Source: a virus
DNA: 24,206 nt
Virus record (IMG/VR): IMGVR_UViG_3300045417_000092
Location: 1 to 24,206 of that record
Reading direction: 5' to 3' (one strand)
The position numbers and the translations under genes were made by a program. Positions within the stretch are counted from its first letter, which is position 1. Each line of letters begins with the position of its first letter. The notes beneath the pieces were generated by a model that had not been told where the DNA came from, did not search any database, and saw only the letters and a list, made by a program, of their open reading frames with translations. Shown here one piece after another: positions 1 through 7,118 of this stretch.

Positions 1-2
1 AG

Positions 3-113
3 CCTCAGGACATTGCGACCGTGGCGCGTAACCTGATGCTGTCCCCCTCGGGGCAGCGCATCCCCGAGTTCCGCGCCGTCGCGGAGTATGTTCGGAACGA
101 GGTGCCCCGGTGA
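3..113 (+). CDS. 3' end of an unknown phage gene (truncated by window edge)
   Basis: The frame starting at base 3 is open from the window edge to TGA at 111-113 and gives 36 residues ending RNEVPR. The stop overlaps the ATG of the next gene (ATGA-type coupling), the arrangement used by most genes here, which supports it being a real gene end. Too little is visible to name a function, and no family motif is recognised. Confidence 0.55.
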   Translation, partial: PQDIATVARNLMLSPSGQRIPEFRAVAEYVRNEVPR

Positions 114-265
114 TGCCCCGCCCGATCATGCCGGTGCGCCTGTTGGCGCGCCTGTTCTACGCCGTGGGCGACGACCTCTACTGGCACCACCCGCAAGACA
201 GTCGCCTTGCGGCGCTCGGCCTCGCCCTCTACCGCTGGGGCGACCGACTCATGGGCTACCGCTGA
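113..265 (+). CDS. small conserved-type phage protein, unknown function
   Basis: A 50-residue ORF begins with ATG overlapping the previous stop by one base and ends in TGA that itself overlaps the ATG of the next gene. The product is rich in Leu, Arg and aromatic residues (RLFYAVGDDLYW, then LGLALYRWGDRLMGYR). It resembles the short aromatic and basic proteins often found in the early region of podoviruses. That resemblance is from memory and not a family assignment. It has no clear transmembrane segment. The function is unknown. Confidence 0.6.
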   Translation: MPRPIMPVRLLARLFYAVGDDLYWHHPQDSRLAALGLALYRWGDRLMGYR

Positions 266-378
266 TGACTCGCCATGAGCGCATCGCCGCGAAATTGCAC
301 GCGCGTGGGCGGCCTCTCCCCCTCGACCTGATCGTCGCCCTGCTCGCGCAGGGGATCGACCCGTCGATCTACTCCTGA
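265..378 (+). CDS. 37-residue phage protein, unknown function
   Basis: The ATG at 265 sits in an ATGA overlap with the preceding stop and the frame ends in TGA at 376-378. The sequence begins MTRHERIAAKLHARGRPLP and continues DLIVALLAQGIDPSIYS, which reads as one amphipathic helix followed by a short hydrophobic helix. The frame is open further upstream (from an ATG at 88), but that part overlaps the previous two genes and the coupled ATG is the natural start. Function unknown. Confidence 0.6.
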   Translation: MTRHERIAAKLHARGRPLPLDLIVALLAQGIDPSIYS

Positions 379-403
379 AACCCACCTAACAAGGAGCCGC
401 AAA

Positions 404-1099
404 GTGGCAGAGAAGAAGAAGGTCGAGATCCTCACGTCGCCCATCGGCACGCTCGGCAAGTTCCCGAAGCTGAAGACCCCCGACGAATACAAGGGGAAGA
501 AGACCTTCAAGGCGGACCTCATCCTGTCCGCCGAGGAGGCTGCACCCATCATCAGCCGCATCAACGAGATGATGCCGGCGGCGCGGGCGGCCTACGCGGA
601 GGCCCTGAAGGAGGCCAAGGCGAAGGCGGCGAAGGCCGGCAAGAAGCTCAACCTCGACGAGCCGAAGGAGCATCTCCCGTTCTACGATGTGTGCGACGCG
701 GAGGGAGTCGAGACGGGCGACATCGCCCTGAAGTTCAAGTCGTCCGCCGAGTATGAGGACAAGAAGACCGGGCAGGCGAAGGCCCGCTTCATCTCCTTCT
801 GGTCCGCCAGCGGCAAGCACATCGACCACAAGGACAAGCCCGACCTGTGGGGCGGCAGCCGCGTCCGCATCGCCTACTCCATGAGCCCCTTCGGCAACCT
901 CGCGGCCGGCATCGGCGTGAGTCTCCGCATCGAGGCCGTGAAGGTGATCCAGGCGGTGGGCAAGGGCGACGGCGGCGACGCCGCTCGCTACGGCTTCGGC
1001 GACGCGGAAGACGGCTATGAGCCGGAGGACAGCACACGCGCCGGCATGGAGGGCGATGAAGGCGCCGCCTCGGACGACGAGGATGCGCCGGCCTTCTGA
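404..1099 (+). CDS. T7 gp2.5-like single-stranded DNA-binding protein
   Basis: It is predicted to coat single-stranded DNA at the replication fork and to contact the polymerase and primase-helicase. The 231-residue length is almost that of T7 gp2.5 (232). The N-terminus is basic (MAEKKKVEILTSPIGTLGKFPK) and the body matches the phage SSB/DUF2815-type OB fold, including FKADLILS and RFISFWSASGKHI. The C-terminus is the acidic tail typical of SSBs, ending DDEDAPAF with a terminal Phe. The start is GTG at 404, preceded by a strong AAGGAG at 391-396; no ATG is better placed. The resolvase gene follows with a short overlap. The family call rests on motif recognition and position, as no search was run. 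Confidence 0.88.
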   Translation: MAEKKKVEILTSPIGTLGKFPKLKTPDEYKGKKTFKADLILSAEEAAPIISRINEMMPAARAAYAEALKEAKAKAAKAGKKLNLDEPKEHLPFYDVCDAEGVETGDIALKFKSSAEYEDKKTGQAKARFISFWSASGKHIDHKDKPDLWGGSRVRIAYSMSPFGNLAAGIGVSLRIEAVKVIQAVGKGDGGDAARYGFGDAEDGYEPEDSTRAGMEGDEGAASDDEDAPAF

Positions 1100-1505
1100 C
1101 CGCTCCCGCTCCGCTGCGGAGGTCGGCCGTGTGGCCGGCTTCCGCTCGGGGCTGGAGGACAAGATCGCGGCGTCCCTCAAAGCGAGGGGCGTCGCGGTTG
1201 GCTATGAGTGCATGACACTCGAATACACCCTGCCCGAGAAGGTGCGGCGATACACTCCCGACTGGCGCCTTCCCAATGGCGTCATCGTGGAGAGCAAGGG
1301 GCGGTTCGTGACCGCCGACCGACAGAAGATGCTCGCCGTCAAGGCGCAGCACCCGCACCTCGATATCCGATTCGTGTTCTCCAACAGCAACGCCCGCATC
1401 AGCAAGCAAAGCTCCACGACCTACGCGATGTGGTGCGAGCGCCACGGCTTTCCCTTCGCGGATCGGGACATTCCCGACCATTGGCTCAAGGAGCCCTCCA
1501 AGTGA
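1083..1505 (+). CDS. T7 endonuclease I-like Holliday junction resolvase (gp3)
   Basis: It cleaves branched DNA such as Holliday junctions. In T7 this enzyme resolves replication and packaging intermediates and helps degrade host DNA. With the start at 1083 the protein has 140 residues (T7 gp3: 149). The catalytic set is intact with exactly T7 spacing: Glu25 in FRSGLEDK, Asp60 in YTPDW, and Glu70 and Lys72 in VESKG, matching T7 Glu20, Asp55, Glu65 and Lys67. The C-terminal half (RFVFSNSNARISKQSSTTYA, then HGFPFAD, WLKEP) also matches. The start is uncertain: GTG at 1131 has a better Shine-Dalgarno (GGAGG at 1118-1122) but leaves almost no N-terminal swap arm, and ATG 1056 is also possible. The stop overlaps the amidase GTG. 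Confidence 0.93.
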   Translation: MRRPSDRSRSAAEVGRVAGFRSGLEDKIAASLKARGVAVGYECMTLEYTLPEKVRRYTPDWRLPNGVIVESKGRFVTADRQKMLAVKAQHPHLDIRFVFSNSNARISKQSSTTYAMWCERHGFPFADRDIPDHWLKEPSK

Positions 1506-1951
1506 CCCCTCGTAAGACCACCCGCCTCATCGTCGTCCATTGCTCGGCAACCCCGCCGGACAGGGATATCGGCGTGAAGGAGATCACGGGTTGGCATCTC
1601 GCCCGTGGCTTTCTCTCCATCGGCTATCACTGGGTGATCCGCCGCGACGGCACCTTGGAAACAGGCCGGCGGGAGGATCTGATCGGCGCGCACGCGCAGC
1701 AGGTGAACCGCGAAAGCCTCGGCATCTGCTTGGTCGGCGGCACCGACAAGTTTGGGCGCCCCGAGGACAACTTCACGGGAGCGCAGTTCGCAACACTGAA
1801 GACGCTGCTGCAACGCCTGGAGCAGACCTACCCCGGCGCCGAGGTGCTGGGCCACCGAGACATTCCTGGCGTCGCCAAGGCGTGCCCGTCATTCGACGTG
1901 CGCGCGTGGTGGGGCGCCTTGAAGGACACCCCCAACCCGAGGACCACATGA
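1502..1951 (+). CDS. T7 lysozyme-like N-acetylmuramoyl-L-alanine amidase (gp3.5)
   Basis: This is a zinc amidase that cuts the amide bond between N-acetylmuramic acid and L-alanine in peptidoglycan. T7 lysozyme also binds and inhibits the phage RNA polymerase; whether this one does is unknown. The protein has 149 residues (T7: 151). Zinc ligands are His13 (VVHCSAT), His118 (LGHRDIPG) and Cys128 (KACPSFDV). Catalytic Tyr42 (GYHWVI) and Lys126 are present. The start is GTG at 1502, with AAGGAG at 1488-1493 eight bases upstream, and it overlaps the resolvase stop by four bases. There is no signal peptide, so release would need a holin or lysis. The next gene starts in an ATGA overlap. Confidence 0.95.
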   Translation: MTPRKTTRLIVVHCSATPPDRDIGVKEITGWHLARGFLSIGYHWVIRRDGTLETGRREDLIGAHAQQVNRESLGICLVGGTDKFGRPEDNFTGAQFATLKTLLQRLEQTYPGAEVLGHRDIPGVAKACPSFDVRAWWGALKDTPNPRTT

Positions 1952-2145
1952 CGCAGAACGAGAGACTGCTCGCGCACCTCCAGCAGTATGGGACGATCAG
2001 CCCGCTCAAGGCGCGGCACGTTTACAGGATCGAACGCCTCGCTTCGCGGATGCACGACCTGCGCCGGATGGGGCACCCCATCGCGGTGACGCAGCGCCGC
2101 GACCCGACCGGCGCCCGGTATGCGGAATACTCGCTCGCCCGATGA
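1948..2145 (+). CDS. small helix-turn-helix protein (HTH_39-like)
   Basis: The protein has 65 residues, starting at the ATGA overlap with the amidase stop. The pattern NERLLAHLQQYGTISPLKA, then RIERLASRMHDLRRMGHPIAV, followed by a short beta hairpin (RYAEYSLAR), matches the small phage winged-helix domain listed in Pfam as HTH_39. It therefore probably binds DNA and could be a regulator, but no target is known. It is coupled to the next small ORF by another ATGA. Confidence 0.75.
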   Translation: MTQNERLLAHLQQYGTISPLKARHVYRIERLASRMHDLRRMGHPIAVTQRRDPTGARYAEYSLAR

Positions 2146-2318
2146 CAGTCGAACAGCACCGGGAATTGGGTGAGGCCCTGCGCGCACATCGGCGGGGCCT
2201 CTTTTTGCTCCAGTCCGCCGTCACCAAGGACGGCAAGCCGGAGTGCCCGCTGATCGAGCAACGCCTCGCGCGAACCGAGGAGCTTCTGGCCGGATGGAAA
2301 GCGACAGCACCTTCGTGA
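2142..2318 (+). CDS. 58-residue ORF overlapping a terminator-like hairpin, unknown function
   Basis: The ATG at 2142 overlaps the previous stop (ATGA) and the frame ends at TGA 2316-2318, 25 bases inside the primase gene. The predicted product starts MTVEQHRELGEALRAHRRG and ends EELLAGWKATAPS; it is charged and mainly helical. The coupled start argues for translation. Against it, bases 2172-2206 inside the ORF look like an intrinsic terminator, so the stretch may instead be regulatory. No family is recognised. Confidence 0.5.
   Translation: MTVEQHRELGEALRAHRRGLFLLQSAVTKDGKPECPLIEQRLARTEELLAGWKATAPS
2172..2206 (+). terminator. possible intrinsic terminator upstream of the primase gene
   Basis: GAGGCCC (2172-2178) and GGGCCTC (2195-2201) form a perfect 7-bp stem with a 16-base loop, followed directly by five T residues (2202-2206). 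It lies inside a short ORF, so it could be coincidental coding sequence. If real it would attenuate transcription between the amidase/HTH group and the primase. Confidence 0.45.
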
Positions 2319-3931
2319 GGAAGGAGCCCTGCCCCGCGTGCGGGAGCAGGGACAACCTCGCCCGCTACTCGGATGGCCACGCCCATTGCTTTGGGTGTGG
2401 CCGTTACGAGGCCAGCGATGGCGCAACCCCCAACACCAAGAGGAGGCCAGTCGTGGCCGGCGACCTGATTCAGGGCGGTGACTATGTGGCCCTCCCCGAC
2501 CGCTGCCTGACCGAAGCTACCGCTCGTAAGTGGGGCTACCGGCGAGCGAAGGACCGCAAGGGCAAGTGGGTTCTGGTGCAGGACGTGTGGGCACCGGACG
2601 GATCGGCGGTGGTGGCGCAGAAGCTGCGCTACCCCGACAAGGAGTTCGCGGTCCTGGGCGACATGCGCGCCGCCGGTCTCGTGGGCCAACACCTGTGGCG
2701 CGACGGCGGAAAGCGCGTCTGCATCACCGAGGGCGAGCTTGACGCAGCCGCGCTGTCCCAGGCGTTCGGCCACCAGTGGCCCGTGGTGTCCCTCAAGAAT
2801 GGCGCGCAAAGCGCGGCAAAGGACATCGCCGCGCAGATCGAATGGCTGAACCGCTTCGAGGAAGTGGTCCTCGTCTTCGATATGGACGAGCCAGGGCAGA
2901 AGGCTGCCCGGGATGCTGCCGCCGTCCTGCCGCCACGAAAGGCGAAGATCGCCCGCCTGCCTCTGAAAGACGCCTGCGATATGCTGAAGGCCGGGCGGTC
3001 GAAGGAACTGGTGGATGCGACCTGGGGGGCCAAGGAGTATCGGCCTGATGGGATCGTCACCATCGCTGACGTGCGAGAGGACGCCATTCGGCCCGTGACT
3101 GCGGGGCTCCCGTGGTTCCTCCCTTCGCTCACCGCCGCGACCTATGGGCGCCGGATGGGCGACCTTGTGGCGCTGGGGGCGGGCACGGGGATCGGCAAGA
3201 CCGACTTCCTGGCGCAGCAAATGCTCTATGACTTGACGGTCCTCAATGAGCGCGTCGCCGTCTTCGCGCTGGAGCAAGAGCCTACCGAGACGGTGCTTCG
3301 CCTGGCTGGTAAGCTGGTGGGCAAGGCGCTGCATGTGCCCGACGAGAGCCGCCCGCAGGCCGACGTGGTCGAGGCCATCGACGCGCTCCCGGCTGACCGC
3401 CTGTTCCTCTATAACCACTTCGGCGTCGCAGATTGGGGAACCATCCGCGAGCGCATCCGCTACCTCTACCACGCAGCGGGCGTGCGCCTGTTCTACCTCG
3501 ACCACCTCACCGCCCTCGCCGCCCAGGAACCGGAACGCGAGCGCGAAGTGCTGGAGAAGGTGATGGGCGAACTCGGCGGGCTGGTGAAGGAAATCCCGAT
3601 CTGGCTGCTGTTCGTCTCACATCTCGCCACCCCCGAGGGGAAGCCCCACGAGGAAGGCGGGCGCGTCGCCATCAGGCACTTCAAGGGCGCCAGGGCCATC
3701 GGCTTCTGGTCGCTGTTCATGCTCGGTCTGGAGCGCAACCAGCAGGCCGAGGATGAGGACGAGCGGCAGACGACCACGCTGCGCGTTCTCAAGGATCGCT
3801 ACACTGGCCGCTCCACGGGGCGGACCATCAGCCTCGGATACGATAGCGAAGCTGGCCGCCTCTATGAACGGGACGCGCCGGATCGTGCCCACCCCCATCC
3901 CTTTAGGGAAGATGAAGGAGTCCCGTTCTGA
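2294..3931 (+). CDS. T7 gp4-like DNA primase-helicase
   Basis: This bifunctional replication enzyme makes RNA primers on the lagging strand and unwinds the fork as a hexameric RecA-fold helicase. It has 545 residues (T7 gp4A: 566). The zinc-binding domain has Cys13, Cys16, Cys32 and Cys35 with the same spacing as T7. The TOPRIM primase core shows ITEGELD (Glu146) and VFDMDEPG (Asp196, Asp198). The helicase domain has Walker A GAGTGIGKT (Lys302), the EQEPTE motif after a beta strand, Walker B LFYLDH (Asp403), VSHLATP, and a C-terminal RVLKDRYTGRSTGRTI segment with the arginine finger region. The ATG at 2294 follows GAGGAG at 2277-2282; the frame upstream of it is less likely. The stop overlaps the next ATG. 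Confidence 0.96.
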   Translation: MESDSTFVRKEPCPACGSRDNLARYSDGHAHCFGCGRYEASDGATPNTKRRPVVAGDLIQGGDYVALPDRCLTEATARKWGYRRAKDRKGKWVLVQDVWAPDGSAVVAQKLRYPDKEFAVLGDMRAAGLVGQHLWRDGGKRVCITEGELDAAALSQAFGHQWPVVSLKNGAQSAAKDIAAQIEWLNRFEEVVLVFDMDEPGQKAARDAAAVLPPRKAKIARLPLKDACDMLKAGRSKELVDATWGAKEYRPDGIVTIADVREDAIRPVTAGLPWFLPSLTAATYGRRMGDLVALGAGTGIGKTDFLAQQMLYDLTVLNERVAVFALEQEPTETVLRLAGKLVGKALHVPDESRPQADVVEAIDALPADRLFLYNHFGVADWGTIRERIRYLYHAAGVRLFYLDHLTALAAQEPEREREVLEKVMGELGGLVKEIPIWLLFVSHLATPEGKPHEEGGRVAIRHFKGARAIGFWSLFMLGLERNQQAEDEDERQTTTLRVLKDRYTGRSTGRTISLGYDSEAGRLYERDAPDRAHPHPFREDEGVPF

Positions 3932-4110
3932 TGTTCACCCCGACCACCACCGCCCCCCACATCGCGGACGAGGTTGCCATCTACGGCACCGTCTTCGATC
4001 TGGATTACATCACGCTGACCTTCGGCCCTGTCGAACTCGAACTGACCCGCGCGCAGATCGCCGCGCTGCTCGACGTGCTGGAGGAACTGGAGGAGGTGCT
4101 GGAGCCGTGA
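3931..4110 (+). CDS. small acidic protein, unknown function
   Basis: This 59-residue ORF starts at an ATGA overlap with the primase stop. The N-terminal half is beta-like (VAIYGTVFDLDYITLTFGP) and the C-terminal half is an acidic helix (TRAQIAALLDVLEELEEVLE) that could form a coiled coil. Unrecognised. The coupled start, codon use like its neighbours and the following GTGA overlap support it as a gene. Confidence 0.65.
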   Translation: MFTPTTTAPHIADEVAIYGTVFDLDYITLTFGPVELELTRAQIAALLDVLEELEEVLEP

Positions 4111-4307
4111 GCCCCCGCGCCGATCTGGAGGACTTCGAGAACGGGGTCGCGAGCCTCGGCTCCGGTTCCGTATCCACCCTCACGACCTACCCCGGTGCGC
4201 GTCTGAACCCGCATCGGGAGTTCCCCCCGGGGTTCCACGGGGCGAACCCCGGCCCTTCCTTCGATGAACCAGCGGCGTCCCCGCGACGCACAAGGAGACC
4301 CTCATGA
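4107..4307 (+). CDS. 66-residue protein of low complexity, unknown function
   Basis: The GTG at 4107 overlaps the previous TGA (GTGA), with GGAGGAGG upstream inside the preceding gene. The N-terminus is acidic (SPRADLEDFENG). The middle is rich in Gly, Pro and Ser, and the C-terminus is basic (RRTRRPS). It probably lacks a compact fold. The last codons carry the AAGGAG ribosome site (4292-4297) of the next gene, and the stop overlaps its ATG. The ORF could partly be an open spacer, so confidence is moderate. Confidence 0.55.
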   Translation: MSPRADLEDFENGVASLGSGSVSTLTTYPGARLNPHREFPPGFHGANPGPSFDEPAASPRRTRRPS

Positions 4308-4543
4308 ATGGCATCATCTACCACCGCGCTGAGGGGCGCGGCTTCTTGGTCGGGGACCAGTCCCAGATGAGAGTCTATCAACTGATCGGCGCCAACTTCA
4401 GGTTCGACGACGCCCTCATCGACCCCCCCATTCTGGCCGACATTCGTATTCAGCATGTGGTCGATGGGATCGTGGAGAAGCTTCGCGAGTATCTCATCGC
4501 CGAGGCGCGCAAGGCGTTCTTGGACGCGAAGTCGCAAAGATGA
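4304..4543 (+). CDS. 79-residue hypothetical phage protein
   Basis: The ATG at 4304 lies seven bases after a good AAGGAG (4292-4297) and in an ATGA overlap with the previous gene. The predicted product has a beta-rich first half (MNGIIYHRAEGRGFLVGD, MRVYQLIGANFRF) and a helical, charged second half (VVDGIVEKLREYLIAEARKA). No transmembrane segment or known motif is seen. The stop overlaps the ATG of the SleB-type hydrolase gene, so the two are probably translated together. Confidence 0.75.
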   Translation: MNGIIYHRAEGRGFLVGDQSQMRVYQLIGANFRFDDALIDPPILADIRIQHVVDGIVEKLREYLIAEARKAFLDAKSQR

Positions 4544-4950
4544 CCCCCGACGACGTCGCTACCGTCGCGCGCACCCTCTACGGCGAGGCGCGCGGCGAGG
4601 GCCTTTACGGGATGCTCGCCGTGGCCTGCGTCATCCGCAACCGCGTGAAGCATCCCACTGTGCGCTGGTGGGGCGCCGGGTGGGCCGGCGTCTGCCTCGC
4701 CCCCCGGCAGTTCTCCTGCTGGAACCCTGGCGACCCCAGCCTCGGTCAAGCACGCTACGCCGAGATCACCAGCGACCTCCTTGCGGTCCCCGCCGTTGCG
4801 GCCCGTGCCGTCATGTTCGAGGACTGCCCGGACGTGACCAACGGCGCCGACTACTACCACTCCATCCGCGTCTACCCCGCGTGGGCTCGCGGCAAAGACC
4901 TGGCGGCGGCCTACGGCTGGCACCGCTTCTACCGCCTCGCCCCACGCTGA
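4540..4950 (+). CDS. SleB-type cell wall hydrolase (Hydrolase_2 family)
   Basis: This is a predicted peptidoglycan hydrolase of the SleB/CwlJ family, which acts on the glycan backbone in characterised members. It has 136 residues. The family signature is clear: ARTLYGEARGEG near the N-terminus, with the expected catalytic Glu16, then GMLAVACVIRNRV, followed by APRQFSCWN and a C-terminal GADYYHS and W-R-rich segment. There is no signal peptide, so it would need a holin, or it could be carried in virions. It is an addition to the T7-type amidase gene about 2.6 kb upstream; T7 itself has no SleB gene. The start is fixed by an ATGA overlap. Confidence 0.9.
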   Translation: MTPDDVATVARTLYGEARGEGLYGMLAVACVIRNRVKHPTVRWWGAGWAGVCLAPRQFSCWNPGDPSLGQARYAEITSDLLAVPAVAARAVMFEDCPDVTNGADYYHSIRVYPAWARGKDLAAAYGWHRFYRLAPR

Positions 4951-4992
4951 TCCCCCCTCCCCCCTGGCACTCCAACGAGAGGCCCTTCAGCC

Positions 4993-5205
4993 ATGCACAA
5001 CGACAAGACCAAGGAAGCCGGCCCGACGCCGGCCCAGCGGATCGCTCGCGCCACCAACGCCTCCCGGCATCTCGACGCCATGCGTAAGGCGATGGTGAAG
5101 GAGAAGACGTGGGGCGCCGCTCTGGCGTTCTGCAAAGCGCAGGACGACGCAAGGGTCGCTCGCAGCCTCCTCCCGCCGCTGCGACTGGTGTCCTCATGCG
5201 GCTGA
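4993..5205 (+). CDS. 70-residue basic protein, unknown function
   Basis: The ATG at 4993 is preceded by a weak GAGAGG (4979-4984). The product is helical and basic, with AQRIARATNASRHLDAMRKA and then EKTWGAALAFCKAQDDARVA, and no recognised family. The 42-base gap before it is C-rich and shows no terminator. Its stop lies inside the polymerase start (10-base overlap), and because the polymerase has no strong ribosome site of its own, this gene probably delivers ribosomes to it by coupling. Confidence 0.65.
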   Translation: MHNDKTKEAGPTPAQRIARATNASRHLDAMRKAMVKEKTWGAALAFCKAQDDARVARSLLPPLRLVSSCG

Positions 5206-7118
5206 TCTTCGACATCGAGACAGACGGCCTGCTGCCGGATTTGACCGTGATCCACTCGCTCGTGCTTCGGGATGCGGACACCGGCAATCTGGTGCGCAGC
5301 TACGCCGCCGGCACCACCGAGCCCGCCCAGATTGAGGAGCCGCTGCGCCTCCTGCGCGACGCCGAGGAAGTCATCGGGCACAACATCATCCGCTTCGACA
5401 TTCCGGCGATCCAGAAGCTCTACCCGGGCTGGGCGCCGACCGGGCGCGTGACGGACACCCTCGTCCTGGCGCGCCTGTGGAAGACCGGCGACGTGCTGCG
5501 CGAGGAAGACAGCAAGCGCGAGGCCGGCACCTTCCCGGGCAAGCTCTACGGGAACCAATCGCTGGAAGCCTGGGGGCAGCGGCTTGGGGTTCTCAAGGGC
5601 GGCTACTCCGACTGGTTCAAGGAGCAGGCCGGCGCCTCTTACACGGAGGGCGACGAGTGGCGCGCCTGGAGCCCTGAGATGCAGGACTACTGCGAGCAGG
5701 ACACCGTGGTCACGCTGCGCCTCTATGAGGCCCTCATGAAGGCTGCCCTGGCCCCTACCGCTGCCGCGTTGGAGCATCGCGTGGCGTGGATCATCGCTCG
5801 CCAGGAGCGGCGGGGCTTCGCCTTCGACATTGAGGGAGCCTACCGGCTGCTGGCTGAATTGCAGGCCGAGCGCGCCGATCTGGAGGACCAGCTTCGGCGG
5901 ACCTTCCGCCCCTGGTGGCGCAAGACTGGAGAGTTTGTCCCCAAGCGCGACAACCGGGCGCAGGGGTATACGGCGGGTTGCCCGCTCACCAAGGTAGAGC
6001 TTCACGTCTTCGACCCGAACAGCCGCCGGGACTACTCAGATCGCCTCACGGCGCTCTACGGCTGGGAGCCCGCAGAACTCACCGAGACGGGCCAACCGAA
6101 GATTGATGAAGCGGTCCTCGGCACGCTGCCTTGGCCCGAGGCGAAGCTGGCGGCGCGTTACTTCACTGTGCAGAAGCGCCTGGGGCAGATCGCCACGGGC
6201 GCCGAGGCGTGGCTGACCAAGGTGGTCGATGGGCGCATCCATGGCTCGGTGAACACCAATGGGGCGCACACCGGGCGCATGACGCACCAGTCACCGAACA
6301 TGGCCCAGGTGCCCTCCGGGCGCGCCCCCTGGGGCAAGGAGTGCCGCGCCCTGTTCCGTGCGGGTGAGGGTTACGTCCTCATCGGGATGGACGCGGCGGC
6401 AATCGAGCTTCGCAATCTGGCAGGCTACATGGTGCCCTTCGATGGTGGAGCCTACGTCAAGCTGGTGCTGTCTTCTGACGATCCAGCGGTGAAGGCGGCC
6501 GGTGGTGACCTCCACTCGGTCAACGCGCGTGCCCTCGGGCTCGACCCCCGGCAGAAGTATGACATCGATGGGAAGACGCCGACTGGTCGCGACATCGCCA
6601 AGGTCTGGTTCTACGCCTTCATCTACGGCGCCGGGAGCGTAAAGCTCGGAGAAATCCTGGGCGTGCGCGGCACGCAGCAGCAGATGGCGGTGGCGGGGAA
6701 GCGCGCTCGGGATCGCTTCATGCGCGCCCTCCCCGCCCTGGCGAAGCTGGTCGAGAAGGTCCAGGCGGCCCTCAAGGCGCGTGGTTATCTGCTGGGCCTC
6801 GATGGGCGGCATCTCCACGCCCGTTCACCGCACGCCGCGTTGAACACCCTGCTCCAGTCCGCCGGTGCGGTGCTGATGAAGCGCGCCCTGGTGGAACTGG
6901 ACGACGCCCTCCAGGCCGCAGGGTTCACCCCCGGTGTGGACTATGAGTTTGTGGCGAACGTCCACGACGAAATCCAGATGGAGGTTCTCCCCCAACATGC
7001 CGAGTTCGTCGGGAAGCTCGCGGCCGACTGCGTGCGGCTCGCGGGCGAAGCGTTCAACTTCCGGTGCCCCCTCGCCGGGAACTACGTCGTCGGTAAGACA
7101 TGGGCCGACACGCACTAG
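5196..7118 (+). CDS. T7 gp5-like family A DNA polymerase with 3'-5' exonuclease
   Basis: This is the replicative polymerase, with 640 residues (T7 gp5: 704). The exonuclease carries the DEDDy set: Asp6 and Glu8 in FDIETD, Asp68 in GHNIIRFD, and Tyr165 and Asp169 in YCEQD. Polymerase motif A has Asp399 (IGMDAAAIELR). Motif B is RDIAKVWFYAFIYG with Arg465, Lys469 and Tyr473, the last aligning with T7 Tyr526. Motif C has VHDE (Asp591). The thumb insertion that binds thioredoxin in T7 is much shorter here (see findings). The start ATG at 5196 gives the natural N-terminus, MRLIFDIETDG; the frame upstream of it is out-of-frame sequence of the previous gene. Confidence 0.97.
   Translation: MRLIFDIETDGLLPDLTVIHSLVLRDADTGNLVRSYAAGTTEPAQIEEPLRLLRDAEEVIGHNIIRFDIPAIQKLYPGWAPTGRVTDTLVLARLWKTGDVLREEDSKREAGTFPGKLYGNQSLEAWGQRLGVLKGGYSDWFKEQAGASYTEGDEWRAWSPEMQDYCEQDTVVTLRLYEALMKAALAPTAAALEHRVAWIIARQERRGFAFDIEGAYRLLAELQAERADLEDQLRRTFRPWWRKTGEFVPKRDNRAQGYTAGCPLTKVELHVFDPNSRRDYSDRLTALYGWEPAELTETGQPKIDEAVLGTLPWPEAKLAARYFTVQKRLGQIATGAEAWLTKVVDGRIHGSVNTNGAHTGRMTHQSPNMAQVPSGRAPWGKECRALFRAGEGYVLIGMDAAAIELRNLAGYMVPFDGGAYVKLVLSSDDPAVKAAGGDLHSVNARALGLDPRQKYDIDGKTPTGRDIAKVWFYAFIYGAGSVKLGEILGVRGTQQQMAVAGKRARDRFMRALPALAKLVEKVQAALKARGYLLGLDGRHLHARSPHAALNTLLQSAGAVLMKRALVELDDALQAAGFTPGVDYEFVANVHDEIQMEVLPQHAEFVGKLAADCVRLAGEAFNFRCPLAGNYVVGKTWADTH

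Noticed and set aside
2006-3505. A 499-codon minus-strand frame opposite the primase gene
   Set aside because: The + strand holds a primase-helicase with all catalytic motifs; the minus frame has no recognisable family and no ribosome site or promoter.
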